A stretch of 5,742 nt of DNA, taken from contig CALXSX010000044.1 in assembly GCA_944391265.1 (NCBI GenBank), positions 1 to 5,742 of the forward strand. Reading direction: 5' to 3'. Positions within the stretch are counted from its first letter, which is position 1; every line of letters begins with the position of its first letter. Origin of the DNA: an uncultured Clostridia bacterium (GTDB taxonomy: Bacteria > Bacillota > Clostridia > UBA1381). The notes beneath the pieces were generated by a model. It worked only from the letters and a program-made list of their open reading frames with translations. It did not search any database and was not told where the DNA came from. Below, piece by piece: positions 1 through 5,330 of this stretch. The position numbers and the translations under genes were made by a program.

Positions 1-721
1 CGAGCACATTTACTTCATCAAACAGCGCAAGCATAGGCTTTACATAGATTTTCGTCGGTTCAAGAAGCGCTTCTCCGACGGTCCTGTCCCCGAACTTTTC
101 AAATATTTTATCAGAGCTGCCTATGCCGAAAATGCGTCTTACGAGGGAAAATCCGTTAGAATGAACACCGCTTGACGGAAGTGCTATAATAACGTCACCC
201 TCCTTCATGCCGGAGTTGTCAAGAACCTTGCTTTTATCTACGGCACCGACAGAAAATCCGGCGAGGTCGTACTCATCCTCCGGATAAAATCCGGGCATTT
301 CAGCCGTTTCTCCGCCAATCAGTGAACAGCCGGACTGAACGCAGCCTTCAGCCACTCCCGACACTATTTCCGCTATTCTCTCAGGATAGTTTTTTCCGCA
401 CGCAATGTAGTCAAGGAAAAACAGCGGCTTTGCACCGCAGCAAATTATATCGTTTACGCACATCGCCACACAGTCTATTCCGACTGTATCATGCTTATCC
501 AGCAAAAAAGCAAGCTTTAGCTTTGTTCCGACTCCGTCGGTTCCGCTTACCAAAACAGGGTGAGTCATTCCTGTCATGTCAAGCTCAAAAAGGCCGCCGA
601 AGCCGCCGATAACAGATGCGGCGCCCGTTCTTTTAATATGCTCTTTCATAAGCTCAACAGCCTTATAACCGGCAGTTATGTCAACGCCTGCCTCCTTGTA
701 GCTTTCGCTGAAACTCTTCAT
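1..721 (-). CDS. purM: Phosphoribosylformylglycinamidine cyclo-ligase (AIR synthetase), C-terminus beyond window
   Basis: PurM closes the ring of FGAM with ATP to make AIR, the fifth step of de novo purine synthesis, in the cytosol. The reverse-strand frame is open without interruption from ATG at 721 to the window edge, giving 240 residues of a family usually near 340-350, so roughly the last 100 residues are outside. Visible motifs are SGTDGVGTKLKLA (59-71), the metal/nucleotide-binding part of the AIRS N-domain, VNDI (89-92), GGETAEMPGFYPED (136-149), and HSNGFSLVRR followed by LLEPTKIYV, which starts the C-domain. The start is supported by AAAGGAG at 731-737, nine bases upstream. It follows purF by 34 nt and is the fourth visible gene of the pur operon. 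No frameshift or missing key residue was seen. Identity is nearly certain; only the 3' end is unknown. Confidence 0.97.
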   Translation of the reverse strand, partial: MKSFSESYKEAGVDITAGYKAVELMKEHIKRTGAASVIGGFGGLFELDMTGMTHPVLVSGTDGVGTKLKLAFLLDKHDTVGIDCVAMCVNDIICCGAKPLFFLDYIACGKNYPERIAEIVSGVAEGCVQSGCSLIGGETAEMPGFYPEDEYDLAGFSVGAVDKSKVLDNSGMKEGDVIIALPSSGVHSNGFSLVRRIFGIGSSDKIFEKFGDRTVGEALLEPTKIYVKPMLALFDEVNVL

Positions 722-755
722 AAAGTTTTACTCCTTTCAACGCTGCAACGCAAAC

Positions 756-2192
756 TTATTTGTTTTTGTTCTCGTTTATTTTAAATTCAAATCTGTTCTT
801 TTCGGTCTTTTTCGGAACCTCTGTAGGATATTTTTCAGTGAAGCACGCATCGCAGTATCCGCAGTCTTTCACGTCTGCTACAAGCTTTGAAAGGCTTTCC
901 GTACTAAGGTAGCCGAGGCTGTCAGCGCCTATGACTCTGCATATCTCGGGTATACTGTGGTGACATGCTATGAGGCTGTCACGAGAATCTATATCCGTGC
1001 CGTAATAGCACGGGTTCATAAACGGCGGTGCCGAAACGCGCACGTGAACCTCTTTTGCACCTGCATCTCTAAGCAATCTTACAATCCTCGCACACGTCGT
1101 TCCGCGCACAATTGAATCGTCGATCATAACGACTCTCTTACCCTTTACCGTTTCGCTTACCGGATTGAGCTTTATTTTCACCTTGTCCTCCCTTGACTTC
1201 TGACCGGGAGAAATGAATGTTCTGCCTATATACTTGTTTTTTATAAACCCTATTCCGTACGGTATACCTGACCTTCTCGAATATCCAACCGCCGCATCGA
1301 TTCCTGAATCGGGCACACCAACAACGACATCGGCGTCAACAGGGTGTTCTTCAGCGAGGCACTCACCGGAAATAAGCCTTGCCTTGTGCACACTCATCTC
1401 ATCAATGATGCTGTCCGGACGGGCGAAATAAATATATTCAAATATGCACATCGATTTTTTCGCCTTTTTGCAGTGGTCCTTTATTGAACGCACTCCGCTC
1501 TTTTCAAAAACCACTATTTCTCCGGGCTCAAGCTCACGAACGAGCTTTGCGCCGACAGCGTCTATGGCGCAGCTTTCAGACGCGACAACGTATGTTCCGT
1601 CATCTTTTATGCCATAGCAAAGCGGCCTGAATCCGTTTTCATCCTTTACCGCTATGAGCTTTGACGGCGACATTATTACAAGCGAATATGCGCCCTTTAT
1701 CTTGTACATCGCTCTGTTAACTGCTTCCTCTATGGAAGGGCAGTTTATTCTCTCCTTTGTGATAATATACGAGATTACCTCCGTATCGCTGGTTGTATGA
1801 AAAATGGAGCCCTCCATCTCAAGCTGCGAGCGCAGCTCATATGAATTTACGAGGTTTCCGTTATGTGCAAGAGCCATACGTCCCTTTATATGATTTACAA
1901 CAATCGGCTGCGAATTCAGCCTGTCATTGTTTCCCGTAGTTCCATAGCGCACGTGACCGACCGCCATGTTTCCTTCGCCGAGGCCGTCAAGTATCTGGGG
2001 TGTGAACACATCGTTTACTAATCCCGTATCCTTGTACGAATTAAAAAGCCCGTCATCATTGACAGCAATACCGCAGCTTTCCTGACCTCTGTGCTGAAGC
2101 GCGAACAGGCCGTAATAAACAGTCGCGGCTACATTTGTTCTCTCAGGTGCGAAAATCCCGAAAACTCCGCATTCTTCATGAATATTGCTCAT
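756..2192 (-). CDS. purF: Amidophosphoribosyltransferase (glutamine PRPP amidotransferase), Fe-S cluster type
   Basis: PurF catalyses the committed step of purine synthesis, making phosphoribosylamine from PRPP and glutamine. From ATG at 2192 it is 478 residues, normal for the family. An Ntn-hydrolase glutaminase domain comes first: a short propeptide SNIHEE precedes Cys8 in CGVFGIF, with LQHRGQESCGIA, GHVRYGTTG, AHNGNLVNSYELR and TSDTEV following. The phosphoribosyltransferase domain carries the PRPP loop VVMIDDSIVRGTT (354-366). Cys249, Cys395, Cys447 and Cys450 (CDACFTEKYP) sit where the Bacillus-type enzyme binds its [4Fe-4S] cluster, so propeptide cleavage and cluster insertion are expected, as is oxygen sensitivity. 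An in-frame TTG at 2216 would add eight residues, but those codons overlap the AAAGGAG ribosome site, so ATG is preferred. It lies 36 nt after purC and 34 nt before purM. Confidence 0.97.
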   Translation of the reverse strand: MSNIHEECGVFGIFAPERTNVAATVYYGLFALQHRGQESCGIAVNDDGLFNSYKDTGLVNDVFTPQILDGLGEGNMAVGHVRYGTTGNNDRLNSQPIVVNHIKGRMALAHNGNLVNSYELRSQLEMEGSIFHTTSDTEVISYIITKERINCPSIEEAVNRAMYKIKGAYSLVIMSPSKLIAVKDENGFRPLCYGIKDDGTYVVASESCAIDAVGAKLVRELEPGEIVVFEKSGVRSIKDHCKKAKKSMCIFEYIYFARPDSIIDEMSVHKARLISGECLAEEHPVDADVVVGVPDSGIDAAVGYSRRSGIPYGIGFIKNKYIGRTFISPGQKSREDKVKIKLNPVSETVKGKRVVMIDDSIVRGTTCARIVRLLRDAGAKEVHVRVSAPPFMNPCYYGTDIDSRDSLIACHHSIPEICRVIGADSLGYLSTESLSKLVADVKDCGYCDACFTEKYPTEVPKKTEKNRFEFKINENKNK

Positions 2193-2206
2193 AGTACTGT
2201 GGGTGA

Positions 2207-2213
2207 CTCCTTT
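2207..2213 (-). promoter_or_regulatory. Ribosome binding site of purF that decides the start
   Basis: AAAGGAG is read on the minus strand 14 nt upstream of ATG 2192. It lies inside the codons that would be translated from the upstream TTG at 2216, and no comparable site precedes that TTG at a usable distance. This argues for the ATG despite the long spacer, and it leaves a short propeptide before the catalytic cysteine, as in other PurF enzymes of this class. Confidence 0.75.
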
Positions 2214-2228
2214 CAAAAACTTGTGATA

Positions 2229-2939
2229 TCAATCTCCGAGCAAGCGCTTGTATACCTCCTGGTATGCTCCCTCAACGCCGCCGAGATCGCGTCTGAATCT
2301 ATCCTTATCGAGTTTTTCATGTGTTGAGGTATCCCAGAATCTGCACGTATCCGGTGAAATCTCATCGGCTAAAACAATCTGTCCGTCAGCTGTTTTACCA
2401 AACTCAAGCTTAAAGTCTACAAGCTCAATATTTACGCCTTTCAGGTACTCGGTCAGGATTTCGTTTATTTTAAGCGCGTAAGAAGCTATAAGGTCAAGCT
2501 CCTCTTTAGTGCAGTATTCCATAGCCAGAATGTGGTACTCGTTTACCATAGGGTCGCCGAGGTCGTCGTTTTTGTAGCTGTATTCTATAACAGGTCTCTT
2601 CATGACAACGCCTTCTTCAAGGCCGAGTCTTTTTGAAAGTGAACCGGCAGCGATATTTCTTACTATTACCTCAAGCGGAATGATTGTAACCTTTTTAACT
2701 ACTGTCTCTCTGTCAGAAAGCTCTTCCACAAAATGCGTCGGAATTCCTTTGCTCTCAAGCATTTTCATAAGGAAGTTGGTCACCCTGTTGTTAACAGCTC
2801 GCTTTCCAAGAATTGTGCCCTTTTTAAGACCATTAAAAGCCGTTGCATCATCCTTGTACGACACAATGCAAAGGTTGGGGTCATCTGTAGCAAAAACCTT
2901 TTTAGCTTTTCCTTCATACATCTGAGTTGTTTTTTCCAT
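2229..2939 (-). CDS. purC: Phosphoribosylaminoimidazole-succinocarboxamide synthase (SAICAR synthetase)
   Basis: PurC joins CAIR and aspartate with ATP to give SAICAR, the step after PurE. The 236-residue length matches the single-domain bacterial enzyme. Visible motifs are the N-terminal YEGKAKKVF (8-16), KKGTILGKRAVNN (39-51), PLEVIVRNIAAGS (88-100), the first family signature ELVDFKLEFG (172-181) and the second, ADEISPDTCRFWD (191-203), which supply ATP and substrate contacts. ATG at 2939 is preceded by AAAGGGAG at 2948-2955, eight bases away. It starts 22 nt after purE and ends 36 nt before purF. The purE-purC pairing puts consecutive pathway steps side by side. The gene looks intact and ordinary. 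Confidence 0.97.
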   Translation of the reverse strand: MEKTTQMYEGKAKKVFATDDPNLCIVSYKDDATAFNGLKKGTILGKRAVNNRVTNFLMKMLESKGIPTHFVEELSDRETVVKKVTIIPLEVIVRNIAAGSLSKRLGLEEGVVMKRPVIEYSYKNDDLGDPMVNEYHILAMEYCTKEELDLIASYALKINEILTEYLKGVNIELVDFKLEFGKTADGQIVLADEISPDTCRFWDTSTHEKLDKDRFRRDLGGVEGAYQEVYKRLLGD

Positions 2940-2961
2940 GATAAATACTCCCTTTCTTATC

Positions 2962-3456
2962 TCACTGACTGTATTTTGAACTTATTTCATCGTTTTTCTT
3001 CAGCACCTCACGAGCTGCCGCCTCTCTTTTTTCCGCAATCAGAGCTGCAAGTCTGCTGTCCGTAACAGCAAGAATCTGAGCAGCAAGCAGCGCCGCATTG
3101 TCGGCTGCGTCTATTGCTACCGTCGCAACCGGCATTCCCTTCGGCATCTGCACGGTCGAAAGCAGAGCGTCCATGCCGTCAAGCACTGTCGCTTTAACCG
3201 GAATACCGATAACAGGAAGCGTCGTGTTAGCTGCCATAGCTCCTGCCAAATGAGCGGCTTTTCCGGCAGCTGCAATTATAACCCCGAATCCGTTTTCTCT
3301 CGCAGACTCGGCAAATTCCTTTGCCTGAACGGGAGTTCTGTGCGCTGAATAGACATGCACCTCAAAAGGTATTGCATACTCTTTCAATACCTTAATCCCC
3401 TTTTCAATAACAGGCAAATCCGAATCGCTTCCCATAATAAGTGCGACTTTTTTCAT
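2962..3456 (-). CDS. purE: N5-carboxyaminoimidazole ribonucleotide mutase / AIR carboxylase, class I PurE
   Basis: PurE makes CAIR, the substrate of PurC. Class I enzymes convert N5-CAIR made by PurK; some PurE proteins use AIR and CO2 directly. From ATG at 3456 it has 164 residues, typical of class I. Motifs are MGSDSDLP (8-15), SAHRTP (37-42, with the catalytic His39), AAGKAAHLAG (63-72) and LLSTVQMPKGMPVATVAID (98-116). The frame stays open upstream to 3621, but that stretch is the riboswitch leader, and the family begins at MKKVALIMGS. A GTG at 3465, five bases after AAAGG (3471-3475), could add three residues; ATG 3456 has only GGTGAG at 3461-3466, four bases away. It is the first gene of the pur operon. 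No purK is present next to it. Confidence 0.95.
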   Translation of the reverse strand: MKKVALIMGSDSDLPVIEKGIKVLKEYAIPFEVHVYSAHRTPVQAKEFAESARENGFGVIIAAAGKAAHLAGAMAANTTLPVIGIPVKATVLDGMDALLSTVQMPKGMPVATVAIDAADNAALLAAQILAVTDSRLAALIAEKREAAAREVLKKNDEISSKYSQ

Positions 3457-3472
3457 ATCACTCACCAAAACC

Positions 3473-3541
3473 TTTCTGTCCCGTCTTTTTTGACGACTGT
3501 AATATAAAAGGACAGAACTATCACATAAAAAAACAGATAGT
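3473..3541 (-). promoter_or_regulatory. Two hairpins between the ZTP aptamer and purE, candidate expression platform
   Basis: On the minus-strand RNA, ACUAUC (3536-3541) can pair with GAUAGU (3517-3522) around a loop holding seven U residues (3527-3533). Next, UUCUGUCC (3510-3517) pairs perfectly with GGACAGAA (3474-3481), enclosing a small CGUC/GACG hairpin (3482-3485 with 3492-3495). The second stem covers the first two bases of the AAAGG site (3471-3475) just before purE. AGACGG (3481-3486) is also complementary to CCGUCU (3549-3554) of the aptamer. No strong GC-rich intrinsic terminator precedes the U run, so control at the ribosome site, or a mixed mode, is possible. The pairings are seen in the sequence; the switching role is inferred. 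Confidence 0.45.
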
Positions 3542-3542
3542 G

Positions 3543-3620
3543 CTGCCCAGACGGTCGACAAAATTCCTATGCTTTTTGCTTCACGCGGTGCTCCGCTTAA
3601 CCCGTCAGTCGCAAAAAACA
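3543..3620 (-). promoter_or_regulatory. ZTP/ZMP riboswitch (pfl motif) in the purE leader
   Basis: The pfl-motif RNA binds ZTP or ZMP (AICAR), signals of folate and one-carbon shortage, and often precedes purine and folate genes. P1 is a 9-bp helix of GUUUUUUGC (3611-3619) with GCAAAAAGC (3571-3579), containing one U-G pair. Between its strands are the conserved-type GACUGACGGG (3601-3610), the P2 hairpin GCGG-AGCA-CCGC (3585-3596), and GUGAAGC. A 16-nt linker leads to the hallmark 3' segment CCGUCUGGGCA (3544-3554). Its CCGUC (3550-3554) forms a perfect 5-bp pseudoknot with GACGG (3602-3606). The family more often has GGCGG with CCGCC here, so the A-U pair is a compensatory change that supports the fold. 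It sits about 15 nt after the promoter start point and 87 nt before purE, the expected place. The family match is from memory, not a covariance-model search. Confidence 0.87.
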
Positions 3621-3641
3621 CTTATGTTATACAATAATTTA

Positions 3642-3670
3642 ATTATACCAAACATGAAAATAACTGTCAA
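3642..3670 (-). promoter_or_regulatory. Consensus sigma-A promoter of the pur operon
   Basis: A perfect TTGACA (3665-3670) is separated by exactly 17 nt from a perfect TATAAT (3642-3647) on the minus strand, with very AT-rich sequence upstream to about 3720 that could act as an UP element. The likely start is an A near 3635, giving a leader of about 180 nt that contains the ZTP riboswitch. The promoter lies downstream of the BMC operon's terminator, so the pur operon has its own start. Confidence 0.9.
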
Positions 3671-3728
3671 CAGTGATTATGACAAATTTTAAAAGTTTTT
3701 AACAATGTTTATTATTCACAATTAAATG

Positions 3729-3769
3729 AAAAAAGAAATGAGCGCGGAAAGCATACGCTTTCCGCGCTC
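3729..3769 (-). terminator. Intrinsic terminator closing the BMC-pduL-deoR transcript
   Basis: A perfect 13-bp stem, GAGCGCGGAAAGC on the minus strand at 3757-3769 and its complement at 3740-3752, encloses a 4-nt loop and is followed on the minus strand by ATTTCTTTTTT. The stem is GC-rich and the tail is U-rich. It lies 70 nt after the stop codon of the DeoR gene and 70 nt before the pur promoter, so it separates the two transcription units. On the plus strand the tail is weaker and no gene there needs it. Confidence 0.9.
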
Positions 3770-3839
3770 TGTATTTTGATTTCATCAACTTGCACAGCGA
3801 AAAAACCAAGCCTGCCACCGCCTGATTTTCACGTGTGCA

Positions 3840-4601
3840 TCACTGGGTTACCAGCTCAACATCCATTTCATTGAGCTTGTCAACAATCGCCTTATCAGGC
3901 ATACCATCCGTAATAAAGCAGTCTATATCCTCAAAGCCTGTAAGCTTCACAAAGCCCACTCTGCCAATCTTTGATTTATCACATATATAATACTTCTGCT
4001 TTGCGTTATTAAGCATTTTCTTTTTTATGCCGCACTCCTGCTCATTGCTGTCAAGTATTCCTGCATCATCTGTCACACCCTTGCTGGAGAAGAACATTTT
4101 ACTCGCAAAAAAGTTGCGTTCTATAGCAGATTCAGCAAACGAGCCTACAAGCGATTGGTTGTTGCTCAGTATTCCGCCTACGGCGATTACCTTAATATCA
4201 TCGCAGCCCTCAAGCTCTGAAATGACGCGGAGCGAGTTCGTTATAACCGTTATGTTCTTCATTCCGCGCAGCTCATGTGCAAGATAAAAAGTTGTAGTTG
4301 AGGCGTCGAGAAATATTGTATCTCCGCCCATTACGTACCGAACGGCAATTTTTGCAAGACGAGCCTTCTCCGTCGTGTTCGTGTGCTTTCTTTTTTCAAG
4401 TGAAAACTCAAGCGTCGAACCGTCAATCGGAACCGCGCCGCCGTGAGTACGTCTCAAAAACTCTTTTTTTTCGAGCTTTTCGAGATCGCGTCTTATAGTT
4501 TCCTCCGTAACGTCGAGCTCATCGCTGAGCTTGCTGACCCATACGGCGCCGTCACGAGCCAATAATTCCATTATTCTGTTTTGACGTTCAAGTGCAAACA
4601 T
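3840..4601 (-). CDS. DeoR-family transcriptional regulator
   Basis: DeoR-type repressors bind operator DNA through an N-terminal winged helix-turn-helix and sense sugar phosphates through a C-terminal DeoRC domain. The 253 residues fit the family. The DNA-binding part (6-57) contains ERQNRIMELL, the recognition region VTEETIRRDLEKLE and RRTHGGAV. The sensor (about 75-233) shows IFLDASTTTFYLA (97-109), VITNSL, GGILSNNQSLVG, and CDKSKIGR near the end, which line the sugar-phosphate pocket in relatives. ATG at 4601 is the only good start; AGGAGG at 4616-4621 lies 14 nt upstream. It follows pduL by 64 nt and precedes the terminator, so it is probably co-transcribed as the last gene of the microcompartment operon and may control it. 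The effector cannot be named; a fucose, rhamnose or other pentose/hexose phosphate product is an inference from BMC loci that carry DeoR regulators. Confidence 0.92.
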   Translation of the reverse strand: MFALERQNRIMELLARDGAVWVSKLSDELDVTEETIRRDLEKLEKKEFLRRTHGGAVPIDGSTLEFSLEKRKHTNTTEKARLAKIAVRYVMGGDTIFLDASTTTFYLAHELRGMKNITVITNSLRVISELEGCDDIKVIAVGGILSNNQSLVGSFAESAIERNFFASKMFFSSKGVTDDAGILDSNEQECGIKKKMLNNAKQKYYICDKSKIGRVGFVKLTGFEDIDCFITDGMPDKAIVDKLNEMDVELVTQ

Positions 4602-4615
4602 TTTACTCAGCTTTC

Positions 4616-4621
4616 CCTCCT
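4616..4621 (-). promoter_or_regulatory. Ribosome binding site of the DeoR-family gene, long spacer
   Basis: A full AGGAGG on the minus strand lies 14 nt upstream of ATG 4601. No other ATG, GTG or TTG in the deoR frame lies between the two. A 14-codon frame (4603-4647) runs through this site and stops one base before the deoR ATG. Confidence 0.65.
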
Positions 4622-4665
4622 GTGAGGCACGCCACGCCGATCTTCATTGAAAACTCAGCCGGCAA

Positions 4666-5298
4666 TTACTTTTTTATAATTTGTACCCTCATACCATTTT
4701 TTAAAGCCGCGGAATTTGCATCGTCAGTATCAATGTGCATTTCATTGTTAAAATCATCGCGAACGCGAACCTGCACATCAAAAAACTTAGTCGGCTTTAT
4801 CCCGTCGACAATTACATCTACATAGTCGTTGTCCTTTATACCATGCTCCTGCGCATAAGATGGCTTTAAGTGTATATGCCTGTTGGCGATTATAACACCC
4901 TGTTTCAAATAAACGCTGCCTTTCGGTCCGACTATAACTATCTTCTCAGAGCCCTCTATGTTCCCGGACGGGCGAACCGGCGGACTAACCTTGAGCAAAA
5001 ACGTGTCAGTCCTTGATATTTCAACCTGTGTGTTTTTTCTGACCGGTCCGAGCACTCTGACCCTTTCAATCGCCTTCAGCGAAGGTCCTACAAGCGTCAC
5101 GAACTCCTCTGACGCAAACTCACGTCCCATGAGCGTTTTTTTCTTCGTGAGCTGATAACCCTTTCCGAAAAGCGTATCCAAATCCTCCTGTGACAGGTGA
5201 ACATGCCTCTGAGACACACCGACCTTTATCTCACCGTGATCCTCACGCACATCAGCTATTGCAGCCCTGACTGCATTTGCAATTTCCTGTTCAGTCAT
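4666..5298 (-). CDS. pduL: PduL-type phosphate acyltransferase of a bacterial microcompartment
   Basis: PduL transfers an acyl group from CoA to phosphate inside microcompartments, recycling CoA and giving an acyl phosphate for ATP synthesis by an acyl kinase. It is unrelated to Pta. From ATG at 5298 it has 210 residues, the usual length. Two family beta-barrel halves are visible: VGVSQRHVHLS (His32, His34), the GPSLKAIERVRVLGP region, VEISRTD (Glu93) and SPPVRPSGNIEGS, then ANRHIHLKP (His141, His143) and MHIDTDDANSAAL (His188). These histidines and the glutamate match the two-zinc active site of known PduL structures. Residues 2-17 (TEQEIANAVRAAIADV) look like an amphipathic encapsulation helix. 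ATG 5298 has AAAGGA nine bases upstream; a GTG at 5334 would overlap the shell gene and lacks a site. It is 32 nt after the BMC shell gene. Substrate (acetyl-, propionyl- or other CoA) cannot be read from sequence. Confidence 0.94.
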   Translation of the reverse strand: MTEQEIANAVRAAIADVREDHGEIKVGVSQRHVHLSQEDLDTLFGKGYQLTKKKTLMGREFASEEFVTLVGPSLKAIERVRVLGPVRKNTQVEISRTDTFLLKVSPPVRPSGNIEGSEKIVIVGPKGSVYLKQGVIIANRHIHLKPSYAQEHGIKDNDYVDVIVDGIKPTKFFDVQVRVRDDFNNEMHIDTDDANSAALKNGMRVQIIKK

Positions 5299-5307
5299 CT
5301 CTGATTT

Positions 5308-5313
5308 TCCTTT
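5308..5313 (-). promoter_or_regulatory. Ribosome binding site that sets the pduL start
   Basis: AAAGGA on the minus strand lies nine bases from ATG 5298. It falls inside the extra codons that would be read from a GTG at 5334, which argues against that longer start and places the encapsulation-like helix directly at the N-terminus. Confidence 0.8.
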
Positions 5314-5330
5314 CTGATAGGCCTTAATAA

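Noticed and set aside
322..784. Two open plus-strand frames opposite purM and the purM-purF gap
   Set aside because: They lie antisense to a well-conserved purM frame, overlap each other, have basic low-complexity or unremarkable sequence, and lack ribosome sites. They are shadows of the minus-strand gene.
3676..3705. A second promoter-like pair TTGTTA (3700-3705) and CATAAT (3676-3681), 18 nt apart
   Set aside because: It is a weak match in AT-rich sequence directly upstream of a perfect consensus promoter; it is better explained as part of an AT-rich upstream region.
3457..3739. Guanine (purine) riboswitch or PurR box in the purE leader
   Set aside because: The conserved loop-loop and core sequences of the purine riboswitch are absent, and no paired CGAA-type PurBox was seen. 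The leader fits the ZTP motif instead.
3770..3839. TGCACA and TGTGCA arms between the deoR stop and the terminator, with a T6 run (minus strand)
   Set aside because: The 6-bp arms are about 35 nt apart and the T run lies inside the loop, so it does not form a proper second terminator. No gene was seen in this short gap.
4027..5155. Several open plus-strand frames opposite deoR and pduL
   Set aside because: Serine- and threonine-rich translations typical of antisense reading of coding sequence, with no recognised domain and no independent ribosome site or promoter.
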